Shown: positions 55,401 to 64,000 of the stretch, piece by piece
How positions within the stretch are numbered: the stretch's first letter is position 1
How the letters are laid out: every line of letters starts with the position of its first letter
Source of the DNA: Arenibacter certesii DSM 19833
Lineage (GTDB): Bacteria; Bacteroidota; Bacteroidia; Flavobacteriales; Flavobacteriaceae
NCBI RefSeq assembly: GCF_000429545.1
Contig: NZ_AUCB01000018.1
Span: 40,115-104,114, forward strand
Direction: 5' to 3'
DNA length: 64,000 nt
Made by a program: the position numbers and the translations under genes
Notes under the pieces: generated by a model
Told to the model about the DNA's origin: nothing
Database searches by the model: none
Seen by the model: only the letters and a program-made list of their open reading frames with translations

Positions 55401-55778
55401 GAAGCCAAAACCTTTGCAAGTATTAGTATGGAAAATTTGGGAAATGGTAAATATGAAATTAGACCATTGCCAGATTTAGCCCAAATTTCTAATATAAATA
55501 GTTCCGTGATTTATGATTTTGACAATGACGGAATAAAAGATATTGTAATTGCTGGTAATCTATATGGGTCAGAGATAGAAACCACAAGAAATGATGCTAG
55601 TTTGGGTTTATTTCTAAAAGGACAAGGCAAGTTTATTTTTGAGCCTGTACCTATGGTGAGATCAGGACTAAACATTTCTCAAGATGTTAAGGAATTAAAA
55701 CTCATTGGATATGGGAACCAGAAAGCACTTGTAGTGGCAGTAAATAATGGTAGAGCAAAACTTATAAAAATTCAATAA
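52419..55778 (+). CDS. FG-GAP/VCBS-repeat protein with ASPIC/UnbV domain
   Basis: This 1119-residue secreted protein has a signal peptide (ending in TIPCYSQ). About ten FG-GAP-type repeats follow, with Ca-binding DxNxDGxxD loops (DINNDGLLDIYFTG, DFDNDGWQDIYVAND, DLDNDGDLDLVINN, DYDNDGDLDLFVGG and others), making one or two beta propellers. At about 520-610 lies an ASPIC/UnbV domain (FFGTRISLF and SSEDVIHFGL and RIDWFNGQ). Proteins of this kind (CRTAC1-like) are commonly encoded next to SusC/SusD pairs in marine Bacteroidota and are thought to be surface glycan-binding or adhesion proteins. It is not an enzyme by any visible motif. Confidence 0.9.
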   Translation: MIRGITIIQTISIFVLTIPCYSQDLRANNNGETVFSLLDASETNIYFNNQLHQTNENNIFVYKGFYKGGGVAIGDINNDGLLDIYFTGNQVGDKLYLNKGNLKFEDITLAAGILVKGGWSTHVSMVDINNDGYKDIYVCKSLYDEKEELRENELYINNGDLTFTESAVKYNLNDKNRTTEANFFDFDRDGDFDVLLVNQPKNSSFMAPPNNEKKITPTQNYRLLENIDNRFVETPNNGGVSNFGYGLSSSIADFDNDGWQDIYVANDYEGPDFFYINNRDGTFTNKIYENIKHTSYFSMGTDVGDINNDGWLDLVVLDMVAEDNYRLKSNMGSMNPTEFWNNVSRGGHYQYMFNTLQLNNGVDVHGNLLFSEIAQMAGISSTDWSWSPLLADFDNDGQLDLFVTNGIRHEIGNTDALKKLDEYIGEIDRKYNKENNKNFDVWKYASLEKLLSFFPSEKIQNYMYRNINGLMFEKTSDEWGLSQKTFSTGAAYGDLDNDGDLDLVINNIDEVAYIYKNNISENKANNYLRIKLKKGEVLQSFFGTRISLFHKNGVQTSQLTNARGINSSSEDVIHFGLNQISNIDSLRIDWFNGQTSLYKNITVNQTLEYDLNGAENSKQPSDKSGLLLFEDVTDTAKISYIHKENKFDDFGREVLLPHRMSTLGSGIAVADINSDGLEDFYIGGPNESLGKLYKQQASGSFIESPLKLIPDLNREDMGAVFFDADNDGDQDLYVVSGGNEFELDSENYQDRLYLNDGNGNFKLSEGALPDINASGSRVKVADYDNDGDLDLFVGGRQVPGHYPEPADSYLLKNQLVETGTLSFVKTDTNVLDKLGMVTDAVWTDFDGDGDLDLLITGMWMPITVLENVEGQFKNSTEKFNLQNTTGWWFSISNGDLDGDGDEDYVFGNLGLNYKYKAKENEPFSVHYGDFDENGKNDIVLSYYNYGTQYPLRGRSCSSQQIPEIKKKFATYNEFASSTLREVYGDSNLEKALHYEAKTFASISMENLGNGKYEIRPLPDLAQISNINSSVIYDFDNDGIKDIVIAGNLYGSEIETTRNDASLGLFLKGQGKFIFEPVPMVRSGLNISQDVKELKLIGYGNQKALVVAVNNGRAKLIKIQ

Positions 55779-55968
55779 TTGGAACAGGGATTATTCCATT
55801 ATCTATAATGATGTTGAGATTGAACCTATTGGTATTGTATCAATGGTCATTAGTCTATATTAATGGAGTTTGGGATGTCCCAATCTTCCCTTAAAGACGA
55901 AAATCTTGACAATATATTTTAAACTTGTTTTTGTTATCAACTAATTTTCAACACGCAACTTTGAGTTT

Positions 55969-58062
55969 ATGAAACATATAACAACTTCACTGGGATTAAT
56001 AATGATTATATTTCATTTATTCATCGGTCCCAGTTTGTATGCCCAAGAGACCGAGGTAAACATCACAACCTTATTGGAAGAAATGGTAGATCGCGATTTG
56101 ATTACCCAGTTTCCAACATCCAACTATAAATCCAAACAGGCAAGTAGCTATAATAGGGAGTCAGTTTCCCCTGATTTACCGGGCTGGTTTGCGGATAGTG
56201 ATGGTGTTTCCTATATCAGGACTGAGGAATTAAACGGAAAAAAGGAATGGGTATTGATGGAAGATGAAGGGCCTGGTGTAATAACTAAAATTTGGGCCGT
56301 CGCCTTTTACTATGGACTGGACAACACTTTGGGCGCCAATATTAATATCTACTTGGATGGAAATCCAGAACCGGTTATATCAACGAACTTTTTCGATCTT
56401 GTGAAAGGAAATGATTTTGTACAACCACCCTTTGCAGATGAAACAGCTAGGGCAGGTAATTTATATTTCCCGATACCCTATGCCAAGGGCTGTAAAATAA
56501 CAATGGACAAAAAAGCCTTCTATAATATAATTAACTATAGAAAATATCCATCTGACACGAAGGTGAAAACATTTACCATGGAAGACTTTGATAATACCAA
56601 AGACTTACGAAATAAGGTGGGAAAAATATTAACAGAATATAGTCCTGCTAAAGGAATTGAAAAAAAATTGAAAAAATCAATTGCCCCTATGGAAACCTTA
56701 GTTGTAAACCTGCCAAAGGGAAATCAAGCTGTTCAAGAGTTTCAAATAAAGTTGTCGAATACCTCCGATATGGCCCAAGCGTTGCGGTCTGTGGTTCTTC
56801 GTTCAAATTTTGACAATAAAGAAACCATTTGGGCTCCAGTGGGCGACTTTTTTAATAATGTAGGAAAGGTCCAAAGCTACGATATGTGGGAGCGTTCTGT
56901 TACAGAGGATGGGAACATGATCTGTCGATGGGTAATGCCTTATAAAAATAATGGACAGTTGCTGGTTCAGAATTTGGGAAACGAAGAGGTAACCGTTAAT
57001 ATTTCCGTTACCACCAAACAAATGGAATGGACCCCCAATTCCATGCATTTTTACGCTACATGGCAAATGGATGACCCTACTCCTACCTTTCCATTGTTTG
57101 ATTATAATTTCTTGAGTGCAACGGGAAAAGGGGTAATTGTGGGAGACGAGTGGACGGTACTTAACCCAATAGAAGGCTGGTGGGGAGAAGGTGATGAAAA
57201 AATATATATAGATGATGATTTGGATAGAAACTTTCCGTCTCACTTTGGTACAGGTACGGAAGATTATTACGGCTGGGCCGGTGGAGTGGTTCCTACCCCA
57301 AAAGATCAATTTTCAAAACCATTTTTGGGTAATATTATTGTTGGGGAAAGATCCAAAGGTTATAATGTTTGTACGCGTACGCGCGTATTGGATGCCATTC
57401 CTTTTAGAGATCAAATTAAATTTGATATGGAATCCTCATGTGGAAGGCGTAGCAAATCCCATTTCCTACAATATTCACAAATCACCTTCTGGTATGGGAT
57501 CCCTGGGGTAACCCATAATAAGCCTGCACTACCCTCTTTTGCTTCTGCCAAGTTACCCACTATAGAGGATTTGGAAATGGAAATAGAAAAAGCAAAGGGG
57601 TCTCAATATATTGTGGACGGAGCCATAGAAGCCGAAATACTTTCTGTAGCTAATAAAAGCGAAGGAGTAAAGGAAAATCACAGTGAAATTCCAATGTGGG
57701 GAGAATTAAGCTCTGGGGAACTTAAAAATCTATGGTTTGAGAAGCCAGGTGACTTTGTAGAGTTCCATATTACAGAACAATTTGAAACCTCCCAAATCTT
57801 TCTATGTACTGCTGTTGGCCCTAACAGCGGCATGTTTGACGTCTATGTGAACGGAATCAAAAAAAATAGTCAAGACCTTTATTCTAATCATGCAGGAATT
57901 ATAAATCCGTATTTAAACCTAGGAGAATGCGAACCAGTGAACAATTCCTTTGTTATACGCTTACAGTTTGTTGGGAACAACAAAGAAGCAAAAATGACTA
58001 ATACTATGTTTGCATTGGGTGTTGACTTTTTTCTCATTAAAAACAATTTCCTTAAAAACTAA
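55969..58062 (+). CDS. DUF2961-family (GH172-type) glycoside hydrolase, secreted
   Basis: This 697-residue protein has a signal peptide (LIMIIFHLFIGPSLYAQ). The DUF2961 region (about 60-420) shows EDEGPGVITKIWAVAF, NINIYLDGNPEPVIST, FPIPYAKGCKITM and the hallmark HFGTGTEDYYGWAGG, with Glu431 in the conserved TED site. A C-terminal beta domain (about 530-697) with FEKPGDFVEFHITEQF may bind sugars. DUF2961 proteins are now family GH172, with characterised members acting on alpha-D-arabinofuranosides or alpha-fructofuranosides. A furanoside in the target glycan is therefore plausible. It is followed 39 nt later by the alpha-galactosidase-like gene. Confidence 0.9.
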   Translation: MKHITTSLGLIMIIFHLFIGPSLYAQETEVNITTLLEEMVDRDLITQFPTSNYKSKQASSYNRESVSPDLPGWFADSDGVSYIRTEELNGKKEWVLMEDEGPGVITKIWAVAFYYGLDNTLGANINIYLDGNPEPVISTNFFDLVKGNDFVQPPFADETARAGNLYFPIPYAKGCKITMDKKAFYNIINYRKYPSDTKVKTFTMEDFDNTKDLRNKVGKILTEYSPAKGIEKKLKKSIAPMETLVVNLPKGNQAVQEFQIKLSNTSDMAQALRSVVLRSNFDNKETIWAPVGDFFNNVGKVQSYDMWERSVTEDGNMICRWVMPYKNNGQLLVQNLGNEEVTVNISVTTKQMEWTPNSMHFYATWQMDDPTPTFPLFDYNFLSATGKGVIVGDEWTVLNPIEGWWGEGDEKIYIDDDLDRNFPSHFGTGTEDYYGWAGGVVPTPKDQFSKPFLGNIIVGERSKGYNVCTRTRVLDAIPFRDQIKFDMESSCGRRSKSHFLQYSQITFWYGIPGVTHNKPALPSFASAKLPTIEDLEMEIEKAKGSQYIVDGAIEAEILSVANKSEGVKENHSEIPMWGELSSGELKNLWFEKPGDFVEFHITEQFETSQIFLCTAVGPNSGMFDVYVNGIKKNSQDLYSNHAGIINPYLNLGECEPVNNSFVIRLQFVGNNKEAKMTNTMFALGVDFFLIKNNFLKN

Positions 58063-58101
58063 GTAACTAATACTAAATAATCAACTTTATAAATAATTTA
58101 A

Positions 58102-60173
58102 ATGAAATATCTAATAAAGCTATTTATTATCTTATTCCTGTTTATTGCAGGAAGCTGCAAATCTAAAAGTGAATATACCATTGGAAACCAAACTATTTCA
58201 AGAACTATAAAAATTAGTGATGACGGGCATCTATTTACCTCGGAAGTCCATAATAAAATTGCAGGTACATTATTGCTTCCAAGGGATAAAGAGGAATTTA
58301 GATTACGGATCTCCGAAGGTACACATATAGAGGGATCAGACGTAGTATTAACCTCAGAGGATTTTAAATTTAATAAAGTAATCCATGAAGATAGTAACTC
58401 CCTTAGCTTTCTTTTAAAAAACAAGGAGCACCAATTGGAAGTGGAGGTACATTATGAAGCAGAGAAGGACAATTTTTATATTCATAAATATCTAAATATA
58501 AGATCTACCAAACCAGTTACCATAGAGCGGATAGATATTGAATCAATGTCACTTGATGACATTTATCAACCCTATCAAATCAAACAAATAACTTCTAAAG
58601 GGGCTGCACAATGGCGTCCAGGTCTTGGTCAACCCCTGTACGGGTCAAAATCAGCTACCTTTTTTGGTGTAGAATTTCCTGCTGCAGATAATTACGTAGT
58701 GGATAAAAAGGGGTATTGTGGCTACCTCTGGGGTAAGGAAATAAAGGCTAATGAAGTATACACGTCCCATAAAGCAGTGATTGGTGTGGGTGATGATTCC
58801 GAGTACATACAAGAAACATTTTTTAATTATATAGATCGGATTCGGATAAGACCACTCAGATTACAGGTTCAGTATAACAGTTGGTTTGATTTTTATACTA
58901 ATGTAGACAAGGAGAGTTTTGGTAGGAGTGTGACCAAGGTACATCAAGAATTAATCGAAAAACGGAAGGTAGATCCGCTTAATGCCTACGTCATTGACGA
59001 TGGTTGGCAAGATGTACATGCCGACTGGTCTAACAAGGTTTGGAAAGTAAATTCAAAATTCGATACAGATTTCTCTTCCAGCTTCGACGTTGTGAGAATA
59101 GCAGATTCAAAATTAGGGTTATGGATGAGCCCAGGCTGTCTTTTAGGAGGAGAGCCGGCGGTGCCGAAATTAAAGGAGCAAGGATTTGAAACCTTAGGGA
59201 ATTGGATGTCCATGGCAGGACCCAAGTATATGCAATTGTTGGAGGACAGAATGTTGGAATTGACCAAAAATGGAGTTAATTACTTTAAACTAGATGGGAT
59301 CTTTGGACATCTCAATACTAGGGAATTTGAACTACATGGCTACCAATACGGAATACCTTATATGCCCAGTTGGGAACTGATAGTTTATCAGCATCAGACC
59401 CCCTCTTGAATAATTCCAAATTTGATGAATTAAAGACATACTATCTCGTTGCTGGGACAGAGCGGCTAATGGAACTATTTAAGAAACAGCACACCATTGA
59501 CCCAAATGTATATATTGTAATTTCCAACGGAGCTTACCTTAGTCCTTGGTGGTTAATGTACATAGATGCGGTGTGGATGATCAATGCGGGAGATGCAGCT
59601 GGGGGAAGTAATAGAACAGAGGAATTGGTGTATAGAGATGGTATTTATTATGATACATGGGTAAAGGAAAAAACTCAATTCCCAATTAACTCTGTGTTTA
59701 ATCATGAACCAAAAAAGGTGAAATCAGGAGAAAGTCCGGAAGCTTTTGCTGAGTACTTATGGATGAATCTATCCCGAGGAACCGGTTTTGTGGAACTCTA
59801 TATCAAAACTCCCGAACTGTCAGAAAGCGATTGGGATGTTTTGGCTGAAGGCTTAAAATGGGTTAGGTCTGCTTTTCCATATTTTAAAAGAGCTAAAATG
59901 CATGGAGGTAATCCCAAAGAGTCCAAAGTTTACGGATATACAGGATGGAATACAGAGGGTGGGTACATCTCTGTTCACAACCCTTCAGACCAACCTCAAA
60001 CCTATAGTTTAACACTTGATCGCAAGTTGGGGTTAATTAAAGGTAAAAAGGAATATGTTATTTCGTCCCCATTGGATAACGCTGCTGAATTTTCACATAA
60101 CGTATATTCATACGGATCCGAATTTAAAATTAATATAAAGCCTAGAGAAGTAATGATTTTAGAGTTTAGATAA
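58102..60173 (+). pseudogene. Alpha-galactosidase-like (GH36-type) lipoprotein gene with a frameshift
   Basis: Two overlapping frames make one protein: 58102-59409 (lipobox FLFIAGSC, Cys19; mutarotase-like N-domain; catalytic-barrel motifs YVIDDGWQD and YFKLDGIFGH with nucleophile Asp398) and 59370-60173 (barrel end PWWLMYIDAVWMINAGD and C-terminal beta domain). The switch is at about 59363-59370, where ATGCCCAGTTGG should read ATGCCCCAGTTGG: one C is missing from a C run. Restoring it gives an unbroken protein of 690 residues, the usual length for clan GH-D enzymes. So the gene is either truly broken or carries a sequencing error. No slippery heptamer for programmed -1 frameshifting is present. 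It is in line with the DUF2961 gene and the second TIM-barrel lipoprotein. Confidence 0.8.
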
Positions 60174-60221
60174 TGGCATTAGAAATGGCACTAAAACATT
60201 GTTAACCTATATAATAACTAC

Positions 60222-62660
60222 ATGAAAAATATTGCCTTAAAAATTTTAATATTCTGTATGTTGGCCCTAACCTTTGGATGTAAGAACCAATCCGACATTT
60301 TTTTTCAGGCTGGAAACCTAACTATTGGAATAAATAAAATTGGAGAAATCACAGGTTTAACCGATTCTCAAAATAATATCAAATATGTGTATTCAAACCA
60401 TGACCCCAAATCCATTCTGGCGATAAGGGTTAACGGGGAATTGGAATATCCGGGCTCTTTTGAATTAAAAGAGGGAAAAGAAGTATTTCTGCTAACATAC
60501 CCTAAAAACGAAGTCGAGGCAGAAATCAAAGTAGTCAAAAAGGAACGATATCTTACTTTTGAGCTCTCTTCTATCACTAATAAAGATGATATCGAATTAG
60601 TACTATGGGGGCCTTTTGAGACCAGTATCAAGGAAACCATTGGGGAAACAGTAGGAGTGGTCCGCAATAAGGATTTCTCAATCGGGATACAGGCCTTGAA
60701 CAAAAGAACGTTGGGCGGATATCCAACCAGCGAGGATGATTCTACGCCATCCTTCGATATATTTGGAACTACCAGTTTGGTGGATATTGCAGATTCTTTG
60801 AATATTCTATATAGAGGGCATACCGCGTTGCCAAAAGATTACGGCAGTTCATTGCAGGCATATACCAGAAATAGAGATAAAGAAAGGATAGTTTCTACAA
60901 TGGGACATGAACATTATGTAGCCCCTGCATTCAAGGACGACGGCATAATAGGCTCCAAAATAGCCTTATTCGGTTGTGCCCCGGAAGAAGTGCTTAATAC
61001 ACTAGAAGAAATTGAGCTTTCTGAAGGTTTACCGCATCCTACTATAGATGGGGTTTGGAGCAAACGTGCCAAAACTGCCACCGCGGCATATTTAATTCAA
61101 GATTTTGGAACGACTACCATAGATGATGCCATAAAGTTAACTAAAAAGGCAGGCCTAAAATACTTATACCATTCTGGTCCTTTTACAAATTGGGGTCATT
61201 TCGATTTACACAAAGATGCATTTCCCGAAAATTGGGATAGTATGCAGGAATGTGTACAAAAAGCAGAAGAAACTGGAATTATACTAGGAGCCCATACATT
61301 GTCTAACTTTATAACTACTAATGATCCCTATGTGACCCCAGTTCCAGATAAAAGACTTGCTAAAGTGGGTTCCAGTGTTCTCGTAAATAATATAAGTGCT
61401 AAAGAAAAAAATATCGAAATTAAAGACCCAACTTTTTTCAACCAAATGAGCAACAATAGCCTTCATGCAGTCGTAATTGGAAATGAAATAATTAGATATG
61501 AAAGTGTTTCAGATACTGCACCTTGGATTTTGTTAGATTGTCAACGGGGAGCATTTGGAACACAAGCTAGTAATCATAAAAAAGAGGATGAAATTTCTAA
61601 ATTGGCAGACCATGCATATAAAACTTTTTTAACTAACATTAATTTGTCTGAAGAAATGGCTACCCGATTGGCTGACCTATATAACAAAACAGGATTAAGG
61701 CAAATATCATTCGACGGATTAGAAGGAAATTATTCTACTGGAATGGGAGCCTATGGAGAAATTTTGTTTGCAGATGCTTGGTACAATAATTTATCGCCTA
61801 AAATAAAAGATCACTACATAATGGACGCCAGTAGGCCGGGACATTATTTTTGGCATATGTTTACCCGTATGAATTGGGGTGAACCTTGGTATGCCGGATT
61901 TAGGGAAAGTCAGACGGCCTACAGGTTATTAAATCAAGATTATTTTCGAAGAAATTTCATTCCTGCCATGCTTGGATGGTTCAGCATGAGGGAGAATACT
62001 AGTTTGGAGGATATAGAATGGATGTTGGCAAGGAGTGCCGCTTTTGATGCTGGTTATGCATTAGTAACCACAGTAGACTTAGTGAAAAAGAATGGGTTTG
62101 GTGATGAAATATTAGAGAAAATAAAAGAATGGGAAAAAGCAAGATTAGGCGGAGCCTTCAGTAAAGAGCAAAAAAAGCGGATGGAAAATATTGACGATGA
62201 ATTTTCCTTAGAAAAAGTTTCCGAAAACAGTTGGAACTTGACTCCTTATTCAGTGGAACGATTTGAACATGAGTTAAAAATCAGACAACCAGGAGAACCA
62301 GTTTGGTCTGAATTTAAGTATAATAACCCTTTTTCACCTCAACCCCTGCAGTTCATATTGACAACCAAGAACACAGATGCTTCTAAGATAAGCTTTGAGA
62401 TAGACAACTTCAAAAAAATTGAATTAGATATTTCCATTGCCAAGGGTGAAAGCCTGAAATATGACGGAGGTAATGAGGTAGTGTTATATGATAAATCTTG
62501 GAACAGAATCAGAAGCATACCAATTGACCCCGAACTACTTGCGTTAAGCATGGGAGAACATAAAGTAAAGGTAGATTGTATGTTTTCAGCTACCGAGGAC
62601 GCCAGTTTAAAATTGGAATTAAAAACTGCGGGTAATCCTGAAAAAGTTTTTTCAGAATAA
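60222..62660 (+). CDS. Large lipoprotein of unknown activity, TIM-barrel-like (paralogue 2)
   Basis: This 812-residue protein has a lipoprotein signal (IFCMLALTFGCKNQ, Cys20). It matches the protein at 49601 along its whole length: the beta-sandwich N-domain (IGEITGLTDSQNNI), AGLKYLYHSGPFTNWG, IILGAHTLSNFITTNDPYVTPVPD, LRQISFDGLEGN (Asp498 and Glu501), MNWGEPWYAGFRES and the C-terminal beta domain. The shared beta insert between about 380 and 450 ends in QRGAFGTQASNHKK. It lies 48 nt after the alpha-galactosidase-like gene and is the last gene of the locus. As for its paralogue, a carbohydrate-active role is likely but no family can be named. Confidence 0.8.
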   Translation: MKNIALKILIFCMLALTFGCKNQSDIFFQAGNLTIGINKIGEITGLTDSQNNIKYVYSNHDPKSILAIRVNGELEYPGSFELKEGKEVFLLTYPKNEVEAEIKVVKKERYLTFELSSITNKDDIELVLWGPFETSIKETIGETVGVVRNKDFSIGIQALNKRTLGGYPTSEDDSTPSFDIFGTTSLVDIADSLNILYRGHTALPKDYGSSLQAYTRNRDKERIVSTMGHEHYVAPAFKDDGIIGSKIALFGCAPEEVLNTLEEIELSEGLPHPTIDGVWSKRAKTATAAYLIQDFGTTTIDDAIKLTKKAGLKYLYHSGPFTNWGHFDLHKDAFPENWDSMQECVQKAEETGIILGAHTLSNFITTNDPYVTPVPDKRLAKVGSSVLVNNISAKEKNIEIKDPTFFNQMSNNSLHAVVIGNEIIRYESVSDTAPWILLDCQRGAFGTQASNHKKEDEISKLADHAYKTFLTNINLSEEMATRLADLYNKTGLRQISFDGLEGNYSTGMGAYGEILFADAWYNNLSPKIKDHYIMDASRPGHYFWHMFTRMNWGEPWYAGFRESQTAYRLLNQDYFRRNFIPAMLGWFSMRENTSLEDIEWMLARSAAFDAGYALVTTVDLVKKNGFGDEILEKIKEWEKARLGGAFSKEQKKRMENIDDEFSLEKVSENSWNLTPYSVERFEHELKIRQPGEPVWSEFKYNNPFSPQPLQFILTTKNTDASKISFEIDNFKKIELDISIAKGESLKYDGGNEVVLYDKSWNRIRSIPIDPELLALSMGEHKVKVDCMFSATEDASLKLELKTAGNPEKVFSE

Positions 62661-63007
62661 TATAGCTTCAAAAAAGATTAGTAGTTAAATATGATATTTC
62701 AGAATTATCATCAACCTTTTCAACACGAATTTGTTTTAAATAATAAAGTAGGTAAGTTAACCTTTATGATCCTGAAAAAATATCTTAGATAATCAATTTA
62801 CATAGAATTGTGAACTTTTTTTAAAAAATTGTAGCATATATTAATGCATTTATCAATTTAAAAATATACTATTATTTTTGGAAATATGACTTGTTCTTAA
62901 ATAACAATTTAGCCCATTTTAGGATTGAAAAAGAATAAATAAAGAACAGCCGCCTTTATTCTAAACTAAAGAATATACAGCACACCTAATTAGTTTATGA
63001 AATTATT
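62661..63007. other. Gene-free region at the end of the utilisation locus
   Basis: These 347 very AT-rich bases lie between the convergent last lipoprotein gene and the cytochrome-domain gene. No strong hairpin terminator, promoter box or open frame was seen. Confidence 0.45.
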
Positions 63008-64000
63008 TTAATTTCTCAATCCCAATATAATTTCAGGATGACTTCTATTTATCATGAAATTATCTACATCCCCCTGTGTTATCCCTGTTTTCCATGCATA
63101 AACTCGCTCTAAACTTTTCATTTTAGCAAAGTTTTCAAAGCTCCGCGCCGTAATTTTAGTTTGATATAAATTGAGTCCCGTTATACTCTGGTTAACCGAT
63201 ATTTCTTTTATGCCACTATCCGTTATCGGATTTTTATCCATCTCCAGTTTTTGAAGGTTTACAAATTGACTGATCGTTTTTAAGTGCCTGTCCTGAACGT
63301 AATTATCTTTTAAGGAAAGCCATATAATATTATCCTTTATGGATAACAGTTTCTCCAATATTTTATCCAAATCTTTATCGTTTTTGGACGTAATGAATTG
63401 CGGGGGAAGAACTACTTCATATAAACCAGATTCAAAAACTAATTCCCTTATTTTTAACCCTTCTCTCGCTATATCCTTAAGTACTTCGCCACTAACAGTC
63501 TGAACATTAGGTAAGGGTATACCGCTCTTACCCGTAACGTCTTCTAGACCCAACATGATTGAAGCTATACTTGTTATTTCTTCAGGGGTTTTCAAATCGG
63601 CCAGTTTCACTTTAAAGTTGGCATCGGCATTATCGATCCAAAATGTCAAAATTGCTTTCTCTTCATCGGTAAGTGGCGTCTTTCCTTCTGGAGGCATGAA
63701 ATCTTCGTCAGTTGGATCCAACATAACCCGCCTAATTATTTCGGACTTGGCTATATTTCCTGGGATATAGACTTCTCCGTTTTTTCCTCCTTTTTTCATA
63801 GCAATGGTATCTTGAAGTGAAAGTCCACCCTTTTTCTTACTTGAATTATGACAACTGATACATTTCGCATCTAAGATAGGGTTTACCAAATAATCGTAAA
63901 TAGCTGCTTCCTCTAAGCGGGAGATAGGTGGCAATACTACTTTTTCTGATCTTCCAAACGGTGCATACTTCACCAAATAATCACTTCCATGTGTTAAATT
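63008..64000 (-). CDS. c-type cytochrome-domain/leucine-rich-repeat protein, partial
   Basis: The minus-strand frame is open through the window edge, so the start is outside; 330 residues are visible, beginning NLTHGSDYLVKYAPFG. The LTHGxDYL stretch usually follows an N-terminal DUF2231-type membrane region in these proteins. Then comes a planctomycete-type cytochrome c domain (PILDAKCISCHNSSKKKGGLSL with heme-binding CxxCH, and EDFMPPEGKTPLTDEEKAILTFWID with the axial Met) and several leucine-rich-repeat-like turns (LQKLEMDKNPITDSGIKEI). It is probably a membrane-bound electron carrier. A TTG at 63976 is unlikely to be the true start. Confidence 0.85.
   Translation of the reverse strand, partial: NLTHGSDYLVKYAPFGRSEKVVLPPISRLEEAAIYDYLVNPILDAKCISCHNSSKKKGGLSLQDTIAMKKGGKNGEVYIPGNIAKSEIIRRVMLDPTDEDFMPPEGKTPLTDEEKAILTFWIDNADANFKVKLADLKTPEEITSIASIMLGLEDVTGKSGIPLPNVQTVSGEVLKDIAREGLKIRELVFESGLYEVVLPPQFITSKNDKDLDKILEKLLSIKDNIIWLSLKDNYVQDRHLKTISQFVNLQKLEMDKNPITDSGIKEISVNQSITGLNLYQTKITARSFENFAKMKSLERVYAWKTGITQGDVDNFMINRSHPEIILGLRN

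Noticed and set aside
59341..59410. Programmed -1 frameshifting at the alpha-galactosidase-like gene
   Set aside because: No X-XXY-YYZ slippery heptamer or downstream structure was found; a single missing C explains the break better.

Overview
The window looks like a chromosome segment of a marine polysaccharide-degrading member of the Flavobacteriaceae (Bacteroidota). The reasons are the AT-rich sequence, a SusC/SusD pair, many Bacteroidota-type lipoproteins, a two-component-propeller/AraC regulator, promoter-like boxes of the TAnnTTTG type, and FAD_oxidored, GMC and Gfo/Idh/MocA sugar oxidoreductases. The genus cannot be fixed from sequence reading alone. No rRNA, tRNA, CRISPR array or intact insertion sequence was seen.

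Region 1 (1-8.7 kb) holds the 5' end of a minus-strand exported protein, a single-module NRPS, a small His-rich membrane-anchored protein starting 1 nt after the NRPS stop, a decayed membrane-protein fragment and a TonB-dependent receptor. The NRPS adenylation domain is interrupted by a complete zinc-ribbon plus PP-loop ATPase domain of the N-acetyl-sugar amidotransferase type.

Region 2 (8.7-15.4 kb) holds a divergent pair without signal peptides: a subtilisin-like peptidase whose apparent catalytic Asp is Glu, and an 830-residue protein with a 130-residue internal duplication. A frameshifted methyltransferase stub and an AhpD-like protein follow.

Region 3 (15.4-33.7 kb) is a sugar-oxidation and amino-sugar locus arranged around a LacI-type regulator. 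On the minus side are two Gfo/Idh/MocA enzymes, a GMC oxidoreductase with its small subunit, three FAD_oxidored proteins and a CstA-type transporter. On the plus side are the regulator, a NagB-like deaminase, a third Gfo/Idh/MocA enzyme, an SSS symporter and NagA. The 400-bp divergent region has two operator-like palindromes, one of them a perfect 16-mer, next to promoter-like boxes facing each way.

Region 4 (33.7-36.1 kb) holds a gene-free tract with at least six consecutive hairpins (34041-34288), then an Hsp20/lipoprotein gene pair.

Region 5 (36.1-62.7 kb) is a large polysaccharide utilisation locus. It has an NPCBM glycoside-hydrolase-like protein, a membrane-bound sensor/AraC regulator that lacks a kinase, a hydrolase remnant, a fucosidase-like lipoprotein, SusC/SusD, two paralogous TIM-barrel-like lipoproteins of unknown activity, a 1119-residue FG-GAP/ASPIC-UnbV protein, a DUF2961 (GH172-type) enzyme and an alpha-galactosidase-like gene broken by a one-base deletion. 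No sulfatase or polysaccharide lyase was seen. The window ends in a minus-strand c-type cytochrome-domain protein that runs off the edge.
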